NCBI RefSeq assembly: GCF_900446215.1
Contig: NZ_UAQZ01000013.1
Span: 558,001 to 622,000, forward strand
DNA: 64,000 bases
Source: Burkholderia cenocepacia
GTDB taxonomy: Bacteria > Pseudomonadota > Gammaproteobacteria > Burkholderiales > Burkholderiaceae
Direction: 5' to 3'
The position numbers and the translations under genes were made by a program. Positions 1-10,328 of this stretch are shown one piece after another. Position 1 is the first letter of the stretch, and each line of letters begins with the position of its first letter. The notes beneath the pieces were generated by a model, which searched no databases, was not told the DNA's origin, and saw only the letters and a list, made by a program, of their open reading frames with translations.

Positions 1-391
1 CGGCGATCTCGTCGCGCACCTCGGCGACCCGCGCGGCATCGACGCGATCGCATTTCGTCAGCGCGACGGCGCCATGCGTGACGCCGAGCAATTGCAGGAT
101 CGCGAGATGCTCGCGCGTCTGCGGCATCACGCCGTCGTCCGCGGCAATCACGAGCAACGCGAAGTCGATGCCGCACGCACCGGCCGCCATCGTGTGAATC
201 AGCTTCTCGTGGCCCGGCACGTCGATCAGGCCGAGCACGTCTCCATTGTCGAGCGGCGTATACGCATAACCCAGCTCGATCGAGATGCCGCGCGCCTTCT
301 CTTCCTTCAGCCGATCGGTGTCGACGCCCGTCAGCGCACGCACGAGCGTGGTCTTGCCGTGGTCGATGTGTCCCGCGGTCCCGACGATCAT
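1..391 (-). CDS. selB: SelB, selenocysteine-specific elongation factor (5' part only)
   Basis: SelB delivers selenocysteinyl-tRNA to the ribosome at UGA codons followed by a SECIS hairpin. Only the first ~130 codons are in the window; the gene continues past the left edge. The N-terminal GTPase domain is clear: the P-loop GHIDHGKT lies at residues 8-15, followed by the switch region and a DVPGHEK motif. The ATG at 391 overlaps the selA stop codon in an ATGA, so selA and selB are translationally coupled. The gene belongs with the selenocysteine-containing formate dehydrogenase about 4 kb upstream on the same strand. Confidence 0.93.
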   Translation of the reverse strand, partial: MIVGTAGHIDHGKTTLVRALTGVDTDRLKEEKARGISIELGYAYTPLDNGDVLGLIDVPGHEKLIHTMAAGACGIDFALLVIAADDGVMPQTREHLAILQLLGVTHGAVALTKCDRVDAARVAEVRDEIA

Positions 392-1827
392 GCGGCGGGC
401 CCCGCGAACGGCACGCATTGCGCGACGAACGCCGCTTCGTCGGCCGCTTCGACGCACCGCAGGTCGAGCCGCAGCGCGTTGTCGGCCACGCGGCCGATCA
501 CCGGGCGCGGCCATTCGCGCAGGCGTTTCTCGAGCTGCGCGAGCGCGCGGCCGCTGCGCTTGCCGTCCGCCGAGCGCACGACGAGCCCGGCGCTCGGCAA
601 CTGGTCGACCGGTAGCGCGCCGCTGCCGATCTGGCTGAACATCGGCTCGACCGTCACGTCGAAACCGCTGCCGAGCGCGGCCTGGAACGCCGGACGCACG
701 CGTTCGGCGGCCTCGGCGATCTCGCGCTGCGGGCGCGTCAGCAGGCGCAGCGTCGTGAGCCGGTCGCGCAGGAATTCGGGCGACTGATACAGCCGCAGCA
801 CGGGTTCGAGCGCCGCGAGCGTCAGCTTGCCGACGCGCAGCGCGCGCTTGAGCGGATGCTTCTTGATCTTCGCGACGAGTGCGCGGTCGCCGACGATCAG
901 GCCGGCCTGCGGCCCGCCGAGCAGCTTGTCGCCGCTGAACGTGACAACGTTTGCGCCGGCGGCGACGGTTTCCTGCACGGTCGTCTCGTGCGGCAGGCCC
1001 CATTGCGACAAGTCGGCGAGCGTGCCGCTGCCGAGATCGACGGCGACCGGCACCCCGCGCTCGCGTGCGAGCGGCGCGAGTTCAGCGAGCGTCGTCTCCT
1101 TCGTAAAGCCGCTGATCGCGTAGTTGCTGCAGTGCACCTTCATCAGCAGCGCCGTGCGCGGGCCGATCGCGGCCGCGTAGTCGTGCAGGTGCGTGCGGTT
1201 GGTCGTGCCGACCTCGTGCAGCTTCGCGCCGGCACGGCTCATGATGTCGGGGATCCGGAACGCCCCGCCGATCTCGACCAGCTCGCCGCGCGACACGACC
1301 ACTTCCCGCTTCGTCGCGAGCGCCGACAGCGTCAGCAGCACGGCCGCCGCATTGTTGTTGACGACGGTCGCGGCCTCCGCACCCGTCAGTTCGCACAGCA
1401 GATCGTCGATCAGGTCGTCGCGATCGCCGCGGCGGCCGGTCGCGAGGTCGAACTCGAGGTTGACGGGCCGCGTGAGCGCGTCGACCACCGCGCGCACCGC
1501 GTCGTCGGGCAGCAACGCGCGCCCGAGGTTCGTGTGCAGCACGGTGCCGGTCAGGTTGAACACGGTGCGCACGGCGCCCGCGCTCTGCGCGGCCAGCGTG
1601 CGCGCGACGGCCGCTGCGATGCGCGGCTCGTCCAGTGGCTCGGCCGCCGCGGGATCGTGCTGCGCGGCCGTGCGCCAGCGTTCCAGTTCGGCGCGCACCG
1701 CGTTCAGCACACGCGTGCGGCCATAGTCGTCGATCAGCGGTTGCAACGGTGTCGAGGACAGCACGCGCTCGACGGACGGCACACGCGCCAGCACGGCATT
1801 CAGTTCATTCACACCCGGTTCGGTCAC
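388..1827 (-). CDS. selA: SelA, L-seryl-tRNA(Sec) selenium transferase
   Basis: SelA is a PLP enzyme that converts seryl-tRNA(Sec) to selenocysteinyl-tRNA(Sec) using selenophosphate. The product is 479 residues, close to the usual ~465. The PLP-binding lysine lies in the signature [12 protein letters not shown] (Lys at about residue 301), and the N-terminal [14 protein letters not shown] motif is conserved. It is the gene before selB (4-nt overlap) and follows fdhE at a 73-nt spacing, so the three may share a transcript. No selC or selD is in the window and they must lie elsewhere. Confidence 0.95.
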   Translation of the reverse strand: MTEPGVNELNAVLARVPSVERVLSSTPLQPLIDDYGRTRVLNAVRAELERWRTAAQHDPAAAEPLDEPRIAAAVARTLAAQSAGAVRTVFNLTGTVLHTNLGRALLPDDAVRAVVDALTRPVNLEFDLATGRRGDRDDLIDDLLCELTGAEAATVVNNNAAAVLLTLSALATKREVVVSRGELVEIGGAFRIPDIMSRAGAKLHEVGTTNRTHLHDYAAAIGPRTALLMKVHCSNYAISGFTKETTLAELAPLARERGVPVAVDLGSGTLADLSQWGLPHETTVQETVAAGANVVTFSGDKLLGGPQAGLIVGDRALVAKIKKHPLKRALRVGKLTLAALEPVLRLYQSPEFLRDRLTTLRLLTRPQREIAEAAERVRPAFQAALGSGFDVTVEPMFSQIGSGALPVDQLPSAGLVVRSADGKRSGRALAQLEKRLREWPRPVIGRVADNALRLDLRCVEAADEAAFVAQCVPFAGPAA

Positions 1828-1900
1828 GTCGTCGTGGCTCCAGTCTCATGCTTCGCAGTCGGCCGGGCCGGCGCTCGCGCCCCGCCCCGGCCCCGTGCCG

Positions 1901-2836
1901 TCAGTCCGCTTCGCGCGACACGTCCGGCCACAGCAGCGGGTTCGGCGAGCTGCGCTGGTAGCCGGCCTCGTTCATCAGCAGGTCGAGCGTGAGACTCGCG
2001 AGATCGTCGGCCAGCGGCTCGAACTCGTAGTCCTTCTCCTGATAGCCGATCTTGCGATAGGTCTTGCACTCGTCGCACGATTCGGCCTTGATCGCTTCGC
2101 TGCCGCCTTCGATCCCGTGATACGCGATGCCTTTCGTCGAATCGCAGTGCGAGCACTTGGTACGCACCATGTGCCACTCGGTCGTGCACAGCCCGCACTG
2201 GAGGAAACGGTAGCCCTGATACTGGCCGCCGACCCGCACGACGCTCGCGACCGGATGCGTGCCGCACACCGGGCACAGCCCCGGCTGGTCGAGATACGGG
2301 ACATCGGTCGGCGTCACGCGGCTCGCGAGGTCCGTCCACGCGACCTGCAGCGCGGCCATCAGGAACGGCGCGGTGGCCGGGTCGACTTCGGCGAAGCGCA
2401 GCGCGAGGATCGCGTCGGCCTGTGCGTCGAGCTCGGCGGGCGCCATCAGGCGCAGCCGGTCGAGCAGCTTCGCAAGCTGCGGATTGACGAGCCCCGCGCT
2501 TTCGACGCGGTCGAGCAGTTCATACAGCACGGCGCGCCAGCGCGCATCGCGCTCGCCGTCGAGCGCCGGCACGAGCGGCATCGAATGTTCCTGTGCGCGT
2601 GCGATCGCTTCCTTCGACGGCAGCGGCAGCTCCAGCGCTTGCAGCGTCGCGTGCTGCGCGTCGGCGACGGTGGCCATCAGCCGCAGGTAGCCGCTGATCG
2701 GGTTCAGGTCGGCAAGCTTGCGCAGCCGCGCGGCGCGCGCCGCGAACGCGGTCGCGCGCTCCGGCAGGCGAAAGCGCGGAATGGCCGAATGATCGAGTGC
2801 CGAGATCTCGGTCGGTTCGAGAATGCGTTGTGTCAC
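1901..2836 (-). CDS. fdhE: FdhE, formate dehydrogenase assembly protein
   Basis: FdhE is a cytoplasmic iron-binding protein needed for maturation of respiratory formate dehydrogenases. Four CxxC pairs in the C-terminal half (CPVC, CGLC, CSHC, CDEC) match the rubredoxin-like metal sites of the family. I chose the GTG at 2836, giving 311 residues (E. coli FdhE has 309) and starting MTQRILEPTEIS, because GGAAGA lies at good spacing upstream. A TTG at 2851 would add five residues but lies inside the T-tract of the upstream terminator hairpin. It follows fdoI, as expected for an fdo-type locus. Confidence 0.93.
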   Translation of the reverse strand: MTQRILEPTEISALDHSAIPRFRLPERATAFAARAARLRKLADLNPISGYLRLMATVADAQHATLQALELPLPSKEAIARAQEHSMPLVPALDGERDARWRAVLYELLDRVESAGLVNPQLAKLLDRLRLMAPAELDAQADAILALRFAEVDPATAPFLMAALQVAWTDLASRVTPTDVPYLDQPGLCPVCGTHPVASVVRVGGQYQGYRFLQCGLCTTEWHMVRTKCSHCDSTKGIAYHGIEGGSEAIKAESCDECKTYRKIGYQEKDYEFEPLADDLASLTLDLLMNEAGYQRSSPNPLLWPDVSREAD

Positions 2837-2849
2837 GAAAATTTCTTCC

Positions 2850-2877
2850 AAAAAACAAGCGCCGACGAATCGGCGCT
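2850..2877 (-). terminator. Rho-independent terminator after fdoI
   Basis: On the minus strand an 8-bp GC-rich stem (2858-2877, loop TTCG) is followed by GTTTTTT. It lies between fdoI and fdhE and ends only about 14 nt before the fdhE start. It could end or attenuate the structural fdoGHI transcript, so less RNA would reach fdhE-selA-selB. Confidence 0.7.
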
Positions 2878-2904
2878 CTTCAGGCGATTCCGGCGGTTGG
2901 CGGA

Positions 2905-2930
2905 GCGGTACGCCGCAATCGGCGTACCGC
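2905..2930. repeat. Inverted repeat in the fdoI-fdhE spacer
   Basis: A perfect 11-bp inverted repeat with a 4-nt loop (arms 2905-2915 and 2920-2930) lies directly upstream of the terminator hairpin, 15 nt past the fdoI stop. It has no T-tract of its own. It may stabilise the 3' end of the fdoGHI mRNA, which is inference. Confidence 0.55.
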
Positions 2931-2945
2931 TTCCGCTCCGGTGCG

Positions 2946-3572
2946 TTATTTCACGCTTTCACGGAACCACTTCGGGTGATGCTTGCGGGCCCAGCCCAGC
3001 GTGACGGTGCCGCGCACCATCGCGCCGATCGAACCCTTCACCCACAACGCCGCGTAAATGTGCACGATGATGCTCGCGATCAGCACGAAGGCCGCCACGG
3101 CATGCACGACAGCGGCCGCGCGGATCACCCCGATCGGGAAGTAGAACGAGAAATAGCGCCGCCAGATCACGATTCCCGACAGCAGGAGCAGCAACAGGCA
3201 CGCCACCAGCGTGAAGAATAGCAGCTTCTGTCCGGCGTTATAGCGCCCGACCGGCGGCAGCTTGTCTTCCTGGTTGGTCAGCACGTCGCCGATCTGCTTC
3301 AGCCATTGGCGATCGTCCGCATCGAGCGCATTGTGGTGCCAGAACCGCACCACGAGAATCGCGAACGACACGAACATCACGAGACCGACGAACGGATGCA
3401 GGATCCGCGTCCACTGGCCGCCGCCGAACAGCGCGGTCAGCCAGAACATCGACGGATGGAACAGCGCGAGCCCGGACAGCGCGAGCAGCACGAACGTGAT
3501 CGCGGTGATCCAGTGGTTCGTGCGCTCGTTCGGCGTGTAGCGGACGATCAGGTTGGGGTCGTCGTGGCTCAT
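2946..3572 (-). CDS. fdoI: Formate dehydrogenase-O gamma subunit, cytochrome b556
   Basis: This is the membrane subunit that anchors FdoGH and passes electrons through two b-type haems to quinone. The 208-residue protein has four hydrophobic segments and histidines in the expected helices, including the [11 protein letters not shown] and [17 protein letters not shown] regions. Its length equals the usual ~210. Its start overlaps the fdoH stop by 4 nt, which indicates tight coupling within fdoGHI. Confidence 0.93.
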   Translation of the reverse strand: MSHDDPNLIVRYTPNERTNHWITAITFVLLALSGLALFHPSMFWLTALFGGGQWTRILHPFVGLVMFVSFAILVVRFWHHNALDADDRQWLKQIGDVLTNQEDKLPPVGRYNAGQKLLFFTLVACLLLLLLSGIVIWRRYFSFYFPIGVIRAAAVVHAVAAFVLIASIIVHIYAALWVKGSIGAMVRGTVTLGWARKHHPKWFRESVK

Positions 3573-4483
3573 TTCGCGTCCTCCTTGATGCGTCGTGCCT
3601 CGTCGCGGGCAGCGGCTTCTTCCTCGTCAGTGACCTCGTTCGGACCGACCCGCGTGTAGTGGAAGAACCCGGCCAGCGCGGTCAGCGCGAGGCCGGCGAC
3701 CGCGAGTGGCTTCGCGATGCCCTTCCACAGCTTCACCATCGGGCTGATCGACGGATTGTCGGGCAGCCCGTGATACAGCGACGGTTTGTCCGCGTGGTGC
3801 AGCACGTACATCACGTGCGTGCCGCCGACGCCCTGCGGGTCGTACAGCCCCGCATGCTCGAAGCCGCGCTCCTTCAGGTCCTCGATCCGCTCGGCCGCGT
3901 GCTGCTTCATGTCCTCCTTGGTGCCGAACACGATCGCGCCCGTCGGGCAGGTCTTCACGCAGGCCGGTTCCTGGCCGACCGCGACGCGGTCGGAACAGAG
4001 CGTGCACTTGTATGCGCGATGATCCTTCTTCGAGATCCGCGGCACGTTGAACGGGCAACCGGTCACGCAGTAGCCGCAACCGATGCAGTTCTCCTCGTGG
4101 AAGTCGACGATCCCGTTGTTGTACTGCACGATCGCGCCCGGCGACGGGCATGCCTTCAGGCAGCCCGGATCCTCGCAGTGCATGCAGCCGTCCTTGCGGA
4201 TCAGCCACTCGAGGTCGCCCGCCGGGTTCTCGTATTCGGAGAACCGCATGACCGTCCACGAATGCTCGGTCAGGTCGGCCGGGTTGTCGTACACGCCGAC
4301 GTTGGTGCCGACTTCGTCGCGCAGGTCGTTCCACTCCATGCATGCCGTCTGGCATGCCTTGCAGCCGATGCACTTCGATACGTCGATCAGCTTCGCGACG
4401 CTCCCGGTCACCGGTTCGCGCACCGTGGGCGGTGGCGTCGTGGTGGCCGAGACGCGCTTGATATCCAGCGATTGCAATGCCAT
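3569..4483 (-). CDS. fdoH: Formate dehydrogenase-O iron-sulfur (beta) subunit
   Basis: This subunit carries electrons from the molybdopterin subunit to the cytochrome b subunit. Four ferredoxin-type clusters are visible: [11 protein letters not shown] (from residue 38), [24 protein letters not shown], and a split motif CTLC...CVKTC. A single C-terminal membrane helix ([16 protein letters not shown]) holds it in the membrane. The 304 residues match the family. The gene lies 10 nt after fdoG and overlaps fdoI by 4 nt. Confidence 0.95.
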   Translation of the reverse strand: MALQSLDIKRVSATTTPPPTVREPVTGSVAKLIDVSKCIGCKACQTACMEWNDLRDEVGTNVGVYDNPADLTEHSWTVMRFSEYENPAGDLEWLIRKDGCMHCEDPGCLKACPSPGAIVQYNNGIVDFHEENCIGCGYCVTGCPFNVPRISKKDHRAYKCTLCSDRVAVGQEPACVKTCPTGAIVFGTKEDMKQHAAERIEDLKERGFEHAGLYDPQGVGGTHVMYVLHHADKPSLYHGLPDNPSISPMVKLWKGIAKPLAVAGLALTALAGFFHYTRVGPNEVTDEEEAAARDEARRIKEDAK

Positions 4484-4493
4484 CTCTTCCCCC

Positions 4494-7400
4494 TTACGCC
4501 TTTTCGACCTTCACCAGGAACGACTTGAATTCCGGTGTATAGGAGTTGCCGTCACCCACGGACGGAGTCAGGGTATTGGCGAGATAGCCGGGCTTCGTCA
4601 GGCCCTTGAAGCCCCAGTGCAACGGGACGCCGACCGTCTGGACCTTCTTGCCGTCGACCGTCAGCGGCTTGATCCGCTTCGTGACGAGCGCGACCGCGAT
4701 GATGTAGCCGCGCTTGGACGACACCTTCACGCGCTCGCCATGCGCGACGCCGACTTCCTTCGCGAGGTCTTCGCCGATCTCGACGAATTGCTCGGGCTGG
4801 ATGATCGAGTTCAGCCGTGCATGCTTGGTCCAGTAGTGGAAGTGCTCGGTCAGCCGGTACGTGGTCGCCACGTGCGGGAATTCCGCCACCTTGCCGAACG
4901 ACGCACGGTCGTCCGGGAACACGCGGGCGGCCGGGTTGTTCAGCGCCTGCGGGTTGTTCGGGTGCAGCGGGTTCGCGGCGAGCGGCGTCTCGAACGGCTC
5001 GTAATGCTCGGGGAACGGACCTTCGTTCATCCCCGCGCGGGCGAAGAAGCGCGCGACGCCTTCCGGATTCATGATGAACGGCCCCATCCCGTTTTCGGGC
5101 GGTTCGTCCGCCTTGAAGTCCGGGATGTCGGCGCCCTTCCACGCGCTGCCGTTCCAGCCGATCAGCTTGCGGGTCGGGTCGAACGGCTTGCCGGCGACGT
5201 CGCACGACGCGCGGTTGTACAGGATCCGCCGGTTCGCCGGCCATGCCCACGCCCAGTTCAGCGTCTGGCCGATACCGGTCGGGTCGGAGTTGTCGCGCCG
5301 CCCCATCTGGTTGCCGGCCTGGGTCCATGCGCCGCAGAAGATCCAGCAGCCGCTCGCGGTCGTGCCGTCGTCCTTCAGTTGCGCGAACGCGGCAAGCTGC
5401 TCGCCCTTCTTCACGAGCGTCTTCGCCGGATCCTTCGGATCGGGCAGATCGGCGAGCGCTTTCCCGTTGAACTCCATCGCCAGTTCCTCGGGCGTCGGGC
5501 TTTCCGGGTTCGCGTACGGCCAGGTCAGGTTCACGATCGGGTCCGGATACTTGCCGCCGTCCTTCTGGTACAGCTTGCGCATGCGCAGGAACAGCCCCGA
5601 CATGATCTCGAGGTCGCTCCTCGCTTCGCCCGGCGGCTCCGCGCCCTTCCAGTGCCACTGCAGCACGCGGCTCGAACTCACGAGCGAGCCGTTTTCCTCC
5701 GCGAAGCAGGTGGTCGGCAGGCGGAACACCTCGGTCTGGATCTTGGACGGATCGACGTCGTTGTAGTCGCCGTGAGGCTTCCAGAACTCGGACGTCTCGG
5801 TCGCGAGCGGATCCATGATCACGAGCCACTTCAGCTTCGCGAGGCCGGCCGCCGTCTTCACCTTCGACGGCGCCGCCGCGAGCGGGTTGAAGCCCTGGCA
5901 GATGTAGCCGTTCATCTTGCCGGCATTCATCAGCTCGATCGCCTGCAGCAGGTCGTACTGCTTGTCCAGCTTCGGCAGGTAGTCGTACGCCCAGTTGTTC
6001 TCGGCGGTGGCCGCGTCGCCCCACCACGACTTCATGAAGCTGACGTGGAACGCCTTGTAGTTCTTCCAGTAGCTCAGCTGGTTCGGCCGCAGCGGCTGCT
6101 GCACGCGCTTCTTGATGTACGCGTCGAAGTCCTGCTCCGCCTGCATCGGCAGCGTCATGTAGCCCGGCAGCAGGTTCGACATCAGCCCGAGATCGGTCAG
6201 CCCCTGGATGTTCGAGTGGCCGCGCAGCGCGTTCATCCCGCCGCCGGCGATGCCGATGTTGCCGAGCAGCAGCTGCACCATCGCGCCGGTGCGGATGATC
6301 TGCGCGCCGATCGAGTGGTGGGTCCAGCCGAGCGCGTACAGCACCGTGCCGGCGCGGCCGGGTACGGCCGTGCTCGCGAGCATCTCGCACACCTTCAGGA
6401 ATTTGTCCTTCGGCGTGCCGCAGACCTGCTGGACCATGTCCGCCGTATAGCGCGCGTAGTGCTGCTTCAGCAGGTTGTATACACAACGCGGATGCTGCAG
6501 CGTCGGATCGACCTTCGCGAAACCGTCGTCGCCGCGCTCGTAGTCCCAGCTCGATTTGTCCGGGTACGCGTGCTTCTCGGCGTCGTAGCCGGAATAAATG
6601 CCGTCGTTGAACGCGAAATCCTCGCGCACGATGAACGAGAAGTCCGTGTAGTTCTTCACGTACTCATGCTGGATCTTGTCGTTCGTCAGCAGATAGTTGA
6701 TGACGCCGCCCAGGAAGACGATGTCGGTGCCGGTGCGGATCGGCGCGTAGTAATCGGCCACCGAGGCCGTACGCGTGAAGCGCGGGTCGACGACGATCAG
6801 CCGCGCCTTGCGGTGCGCCTTCGCCTCCGTCACCCACTTGAAACCGCACGGATGGGCCTCGGCTGCATTGCCGCCCATCACGAGAATCACGTCCGCGTTC
6901 TTGATGTCGACCCAATGGTTCGTCATCGCTCCACGGCCAAACGTCGGGGCAAGACCTGCCACCGTCGGGCCATGTCAGACACGCGCCTGATTGTCGAATG
7001 CGAGCATCCCGAGACTGCGGATGGTCTTGTGCGTCAGGTAGCCGACCTCGTTGCTGCCCGCCGACGCGGCCAGCATGCCGGTCGTGAGCCAGCGGTTGAC
7101 CTTCGCGCCGTCTTCGGCCGTCTCGACGAAGTTCGCGTCGCGGTCGGCCTTCATCAGCTTCGCGATGCGGTCGAGCGCGTCGTTCCACGAGATGGGTTCC
7201 CACTTGTCCGAGCCGGGCGCACGATACTCGGGGTGCGTCAGGCGGTTCGGGCTGTGGATGAAGTCGATCAGGCTCGCGCCCTTCGGGCACAGCGTGCCGC
7301 GATTGACGGGGTGGTCGGGATCGCCTTCGATGTGGATGATGCTCGGCTGCGCATTCTTCGCGCCGTCTCCGAGGCTGTACATCAGGATGCCGCAACCCAC

Positions 7401-7565
7401 TGAACAGTAAGGACAGGTGTTGCGCGTTTCGACGGTGCGCGCCAGTTTGTACTGTCGGACTTCGGCCAGCGCTTCGGACGGAGAAAAGCCCATCAGGGCA
7501 AGACTCGATCCGGCAAGCGACGTGGCCGTCACCTTCAGGAACTGGCGCCGGGACATTTGTAGCAT
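4494..7565 (-). CDS. fdoG: Formate dehydrogenase-O major subunit, selenocysteine protein read through an in-frame UGA
   Basis: This is the periplasmic molybdopterin subunit that oxidises formate to CO2. Two open frames in the same phase are separated by one TGA at 6977-6975. The flanking residues [21 protein letters not shown] match the selenocysteine site of E. coli FdnG, so the stop is Sec197 rather than a mutation. Reading through gives 1,023 residues (FdnG has 1,015). The ATG at 7565 gives a Tat signal (MSRRQFLK, cleavage near ALA-34) with GAG upstream; a longer frame to 7628 adds 21 residues that do not fit. The 4Fe-4S cysteines are C51, C54, C58 and C93. It heads fdoGHI. Confidence 0.95.
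6945..6977 (-). promoter_or_regulatory. Bacterial SECIS element of fdoG
   Basis: Directly after the UGA (6977-6975) the mRNA can form a hairpin. GGCA (6960-6957) pairs with TGCC (6951-6948) around the five-base loop GGUCU. Below it is a bulged U (6961), then CGG (6964-6962) paired with CCG (6947-6945). The GGUC-type apical loop and single bulged U are the features of the E. coli fdhF SECIS that SelB recognises. Together with selA and selB nearby, this makes selenocysteine insertion very likely. Confidence 0.88.
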
Positions 7566-7608
7566 GGCGGTCTCGGCGTTATTGTGGGGTGGGGTGAAAC
7601 TGAAAGGA

Positions 7609-7614
7609 ATTATA
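7609..7614 (-). promoter_or_regulatory. Probable -10 box of the fdoGHI promoter
   Basis: A perfect TATAAT on the minus strand lies about 44 nt upstream of the fdoG ATG, in the 143-nt spacer from the divergent yihY-like gene. No good -35 box sits 17 nt upstream, so the promoter may need an activator or another sigma factor. Confidence 0.45.
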
Positions 7615-7708
7615 GACAGTTCAGGCAACTATGATCGAATCCTCGGATCAATACCGATATGTCCGATTAACCTGCGATGATCCGCGTTCCGCGCGCAACC
7701 GAACCGTC

Positions 7709-8662
7709 ATGAAACGACAGATCACTTCAGAAGCCACCCGTCTCGCCCAGCAGCAGGCCAACTGGGCCCTCACCGCGTTCAAGCGCTTCTCGTCCGACCG
7801 CTGCTCCGCGATGGCCGCGGGCATCGCGTTTTTCTCCGCGTTCTCGCTCGCGCCGACCCTCGTGATGGTGATCGCGGTGGCCGGCTGGTTCTACGGCGAC
7901 GACGCCGCGCGCGGCCAGGTGTTCGAGCAGGCGCACCAGCTGATCGGCGACGACGCGGCCGCCAGCATCCAGACGATCGTGCAGAACGCGCACCGCGCGG
8001 GCGAACGCGGCGGCATCGCCACGCTGATCTCGTTCGCCGCGCTCGCGATCGGCGCGTCGGCCACGTTCGCGTCGCTCAGCGCGGCGCTCAGCGTGATCTG
8101 GCCGGCCACCGAAAGCCGCTGGTCGAGCATGCTCGGGCTGGTGCGCGTGCGGCTGATCTCGTTCGGGCTCGTGCTCGGCGTCGCGTTCCTGCTGATCGTG
8201 TCGCTCGTGCTCGACACCGCGATCACCTTCATCGGCACCTGGCTGCTGGGCAATTCGCCGTACGTGGTCGTCACGAACGTCGTGCAGTTCTTCGTCGGCA
8301 TCGCGGTGCTCGCGGCCGCGTTCGCGTCGTTGATGAAGTTCCTGCCCGACGCGCGCGTCGCGTGGCGCGACGCCGCGATCGGCGGCATCGTGTCCGCGAT
8401 CCTGTTTTCCGGCGGCAAGAAGCTGTTCGCGCTGTATCTCGCGCATGCGGGTACCGCGAGCGCGTTCGGCGCGGCCGGGTCGTTCGCGGTCCTGCTGATG
8501 TGGCTGTACTTCTCCGCGATCGTGTTGCTGCTCGGCGCGGAATTCGCGGCCGCCCGCGGCGACGCGCATCGGCCGGCCGCGAATCCGGCGCCGGCCGCGG
8601 CCGCTCAAGCGACTCGAGCCGCTCGGCCCGATCCCGCCGGGAATCGCCCGCGCGACGACTGA
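7709..8662 (+). CDS. YihY/BrkB-family inner membrane protein
   Basis: This is a multi-pass membrane protein of the YihY/virulence factor BrkB family (once called ribonuclease BN, which is now considered wrong). After a short cytoplasmic N-terminus come about six hydrophobic helices. The family patterns AMAAGIAFFSAFSLAPTL and a late FAVLLMWLYFSAIVLLLGAE are present. The tail is Pro/Ala/Arg-rich. The frame is open from 7631, but the ATG at 7709 (MKRQITSEATR) gives a normal 317-residue protein. It is transcribed divergently from fdoG. Its function is unknown; BrkB was linked to serum resistance in Bordetella. Confidence 0.85.
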   Translation: MKRQITSEATRLAQQQANWALTAFKRFSSDRCSAMAAGIAFFSAFSLAPTLVMVIAVAGWFYGDDAARGQVFEQAHQLIGDDAAASIQTIVQNAHRAGERGGIATLISFAALAIGASATFASLSAALSVIWPATESRWSSMLGLVRVRLISFGLVLGVAFLLIVSLVLDTAITFIGTWLLGNSPYVVVTNVVQFFVGIAVLAAAFASLMKFLPDARVAWRDAAIGGIVSAILFSGGKKLFALYLAHAGTASAFGAAGSFAVLLMWLYFSAIVLLLGAEFAAARGDAHRPAANPAPAAAAQATRAARPDPAGNRPRDD

Positions 8663-9077
8663 TTCAGCCCGCTGAAGACGGCCGCGCATCGATCCCGCGC
8701 GTACCCGGCACACCCTCCCCTCGCTTGCAACCCCGTGGTTCGCCGCGCATTCGCGCGGCGTCGACGCTTGCCTGACACGTCGGCGTGCATGCACCTGCAA
8801 CCGCAAACGTTTGCACGCCCTCATTTCCTTGCTGCAACGGGCCGAAACAGGGGGTCTGCCGCCATGTGCATCAGCGATTGAAACAATCGCAGCGCAGCAA
8901 TTGTCAACTATTTCATAAACAGGAACAGTGTCTGATGTGCTTGATATATATGGACTTTTTCCTGCTGTTACCTTTTCGAGACACTTTATTTTTTAAGCTT
9001 TCTTGCGTGTATGGCACTGAGCTATTCTCCAATCCGCAACAAATAACGATGAATCACTTGCGTGGAGAAACTCAACG
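8663..9077 (+). other. Porin upstream region, no gene
   Basis: These 415 nt hold no convincing gene. The stretch from about 8,880 to 9,070 is much richer in A and T than its surroundings, as expected for a strong, regulated porin promoter and 5' UTR. I could not pick a confident -35/-10 pair. GGAG at about 9,063 is the ribosome binding site of the porin. Confidence 0.5.
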
Positions 9078-10238
9078 ATGAAGAAACTTGCTCTCTCGAC
9101 CCTCTCGCTCGCCCTGCTGGGCGCCGCTGGCGCCGCTCAGGCTCAATCGAGCGTGACGCTCTACGGTGTGATCGACACGTCGATCACGTACGTTCACGGT
9201 AACGCCGGTCAAGGTAACAATTCGTGGTCGATGGGTAGCGGCAACCTGCAAGGCAGCCGCTTCGGCCTGAAGGGTTCGGAAGACCTCGGTGGCGGCCTGA
9301 AGGCGATCTTCCAGTTGGAAAACGGCTTCAACTCGGCATCGGGCGCACTGGGCCAGGGTGGCCGCATGTTCGGCCGCCAGGCGTTCGTCGGCCTGCAAAG
9401 CGACCAGTACGGTACGCTGACGCTGGGTCGCCAGTACGACCCGCTGGTCGACCTGGTTCAGGCAGTCACGGCTGACAACTACTTCGGCAGCGTGTTCGCC
9501 ACGCCGGGCGACGTCGACAACAACGACAACAGCCTGCGCGTCAGCAACGCGATCAAATACACGTCCCCGGTGTTCGCCGGCCTCCAGTTCGAAGGCATGT
9601 ACGCACTCGGCGGCGTCGCCGGCTCGACCGGCAAGGGTCAGACGTGGGCCGCAGCCGCAGCCTACAACAACGGCCCGCTCGGCGTGGCTGCCGGCTACTT
9701 CCACGCGAACAACGCATCGGCGCTCACGGCCGGCAAGCGTAGCGGCTGGACCGGTACGTCGGACGCAATCTTCGACGGCGACTCGGGCACGACCTTCATC
9801 AACAACGCGTTCACGTCGTCGACGTCGATCGGCATCGCGCAAGTGGCAGCCCAGTACGCATTCGGCCCGGTGACGGTCGGTGCAGGCTACAGCAACGCCC
9901 AGTACAAGGCTGACGGCGCGTCGACGTTCGGCACGAACCAGAAGTACAACACGGGTCGCGGCTTCGTCACGTACCAGGCATCGGCACCGCTGCTGCTTGG
10001 CCTCGGCTACATCTACACGAAGGGTAGCGGCGACAACAACGCCAAGTACCACCAGGTTTCGCTCGGCGCGGACTACTCGCTGTCGAAGCGCACCGACGTG
10101 TACCTGGTCGGCGCATACCAGCACGCAAGCGGCCACAACGCAGACGGCAGCGATGCGCAAGCGTCGATCGGCTCGTACGGCATCGCCGGCAAGAGCTCGC
10201 AGGAAATCGTCGCACTCGGCCTGCGCCACAAGTTCTAA
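9078..10238 (+). CDS. Outer-membrane trimeric porin, Burkholderia OpcP/OmpC type
   Basis: This is a general diffusion porin of the outer membrane. A 22-residue signal peptide ends at AQA before QSSVTLYGVIDTSITY, the standard mature start of beta-proteobacterial porins. The body has alternating beta-strand patterns, the motif SRFGLKGSEDLGGGLKAIFQLE, and a C-terminal LGLRHKF ending in Phe, the Bam recognition signal. The length of 386 residues is typical. Codon use is more biased than that of its neighbours, which suggests high expression. It has its own AT-rich promoter region and terminator, so it is probably monocistronic. Confidence 0.93.
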   Translation: MKKLALSTLSLALLGAAGAAQAQSSVTLYGVIDTSITYVHGNAGQGNNSWSMGSGNLQGSRFGLKGSEDLGGGLKAIFQLENGFNSASGALGQGGRMFGRQAFVGLQSDQYGTLTLGRQYDPLVDLVQAVTADNYFGSVFATPGDVDNNDNSLRVSNAIKYTSPVFAGLQFEGMYALGGVAGSTGKGQTWAAAAAYNNGPLGVAAGYFHANNASALTAGKRSGWTGTSDAIFDGDSGTTFINNAFTSSTSIGIAQVAAQYAFGPVTVGAGYSNAQYKADGASTFGTNQKYNTGRGFVTYQASAPLLLGLGYIYTKGSGDNNAKYHQVSLGADYSLSKRTDVYLVGAYQHASGHNADGSDAQASIGSYGIAGKSSQEIVALGLRHKF

Positions 10239-10290
10239 GAAGTACGTTTCCGGTGTGCATGGCGTCTCCGACGCCTTGTCGCCGACCTGG

Positions 10291-10328
10291 AAAGCCAGCC
10301 CCGGTTTCGGCCGCGGCTGGCTTTTTTT
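10291..10328 (+). terminator. Rho-independent terminator of the porin gene
   Basis: The arms AAAGCCAGCC and GGCTGGCTTT (10291-10324) form a 10-bp stem that runs straight into a run of seven T. It lies about 50 nt after the porin stop. Confidence 0.9.

Noticed and set aside
1828-1900. A tRNA-Sec (selC) gene near selA/selB
   Set aside because: The selA-fdhE spacer is too short (73 nt) and has no tRNA-like arms; none was seen elsewhere in the window.
6975-6977. In-frame TGA in fdoG as a nonsense mutation or two separate genes
   Set aside because: Flanking residues match the selenocysteine site of formate dehydrogenases, a SECIS hairpin follows, and selA/selB are adjacent.
4083-7403. A 1,106-codon plus-strand open frame opposite fdoG/fdoH
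   Set aside because: It is antisense to a well-supported gene, rich in Arg/Ala/Leu, and has no recognisable motif; a GC-rich shadow frame.
8785-9081. A 98-codon open frame upstream of the porin
   Set aside because: It runs through the AT-rich promoter region into the porin start; no ribosome binding site or family pattern.
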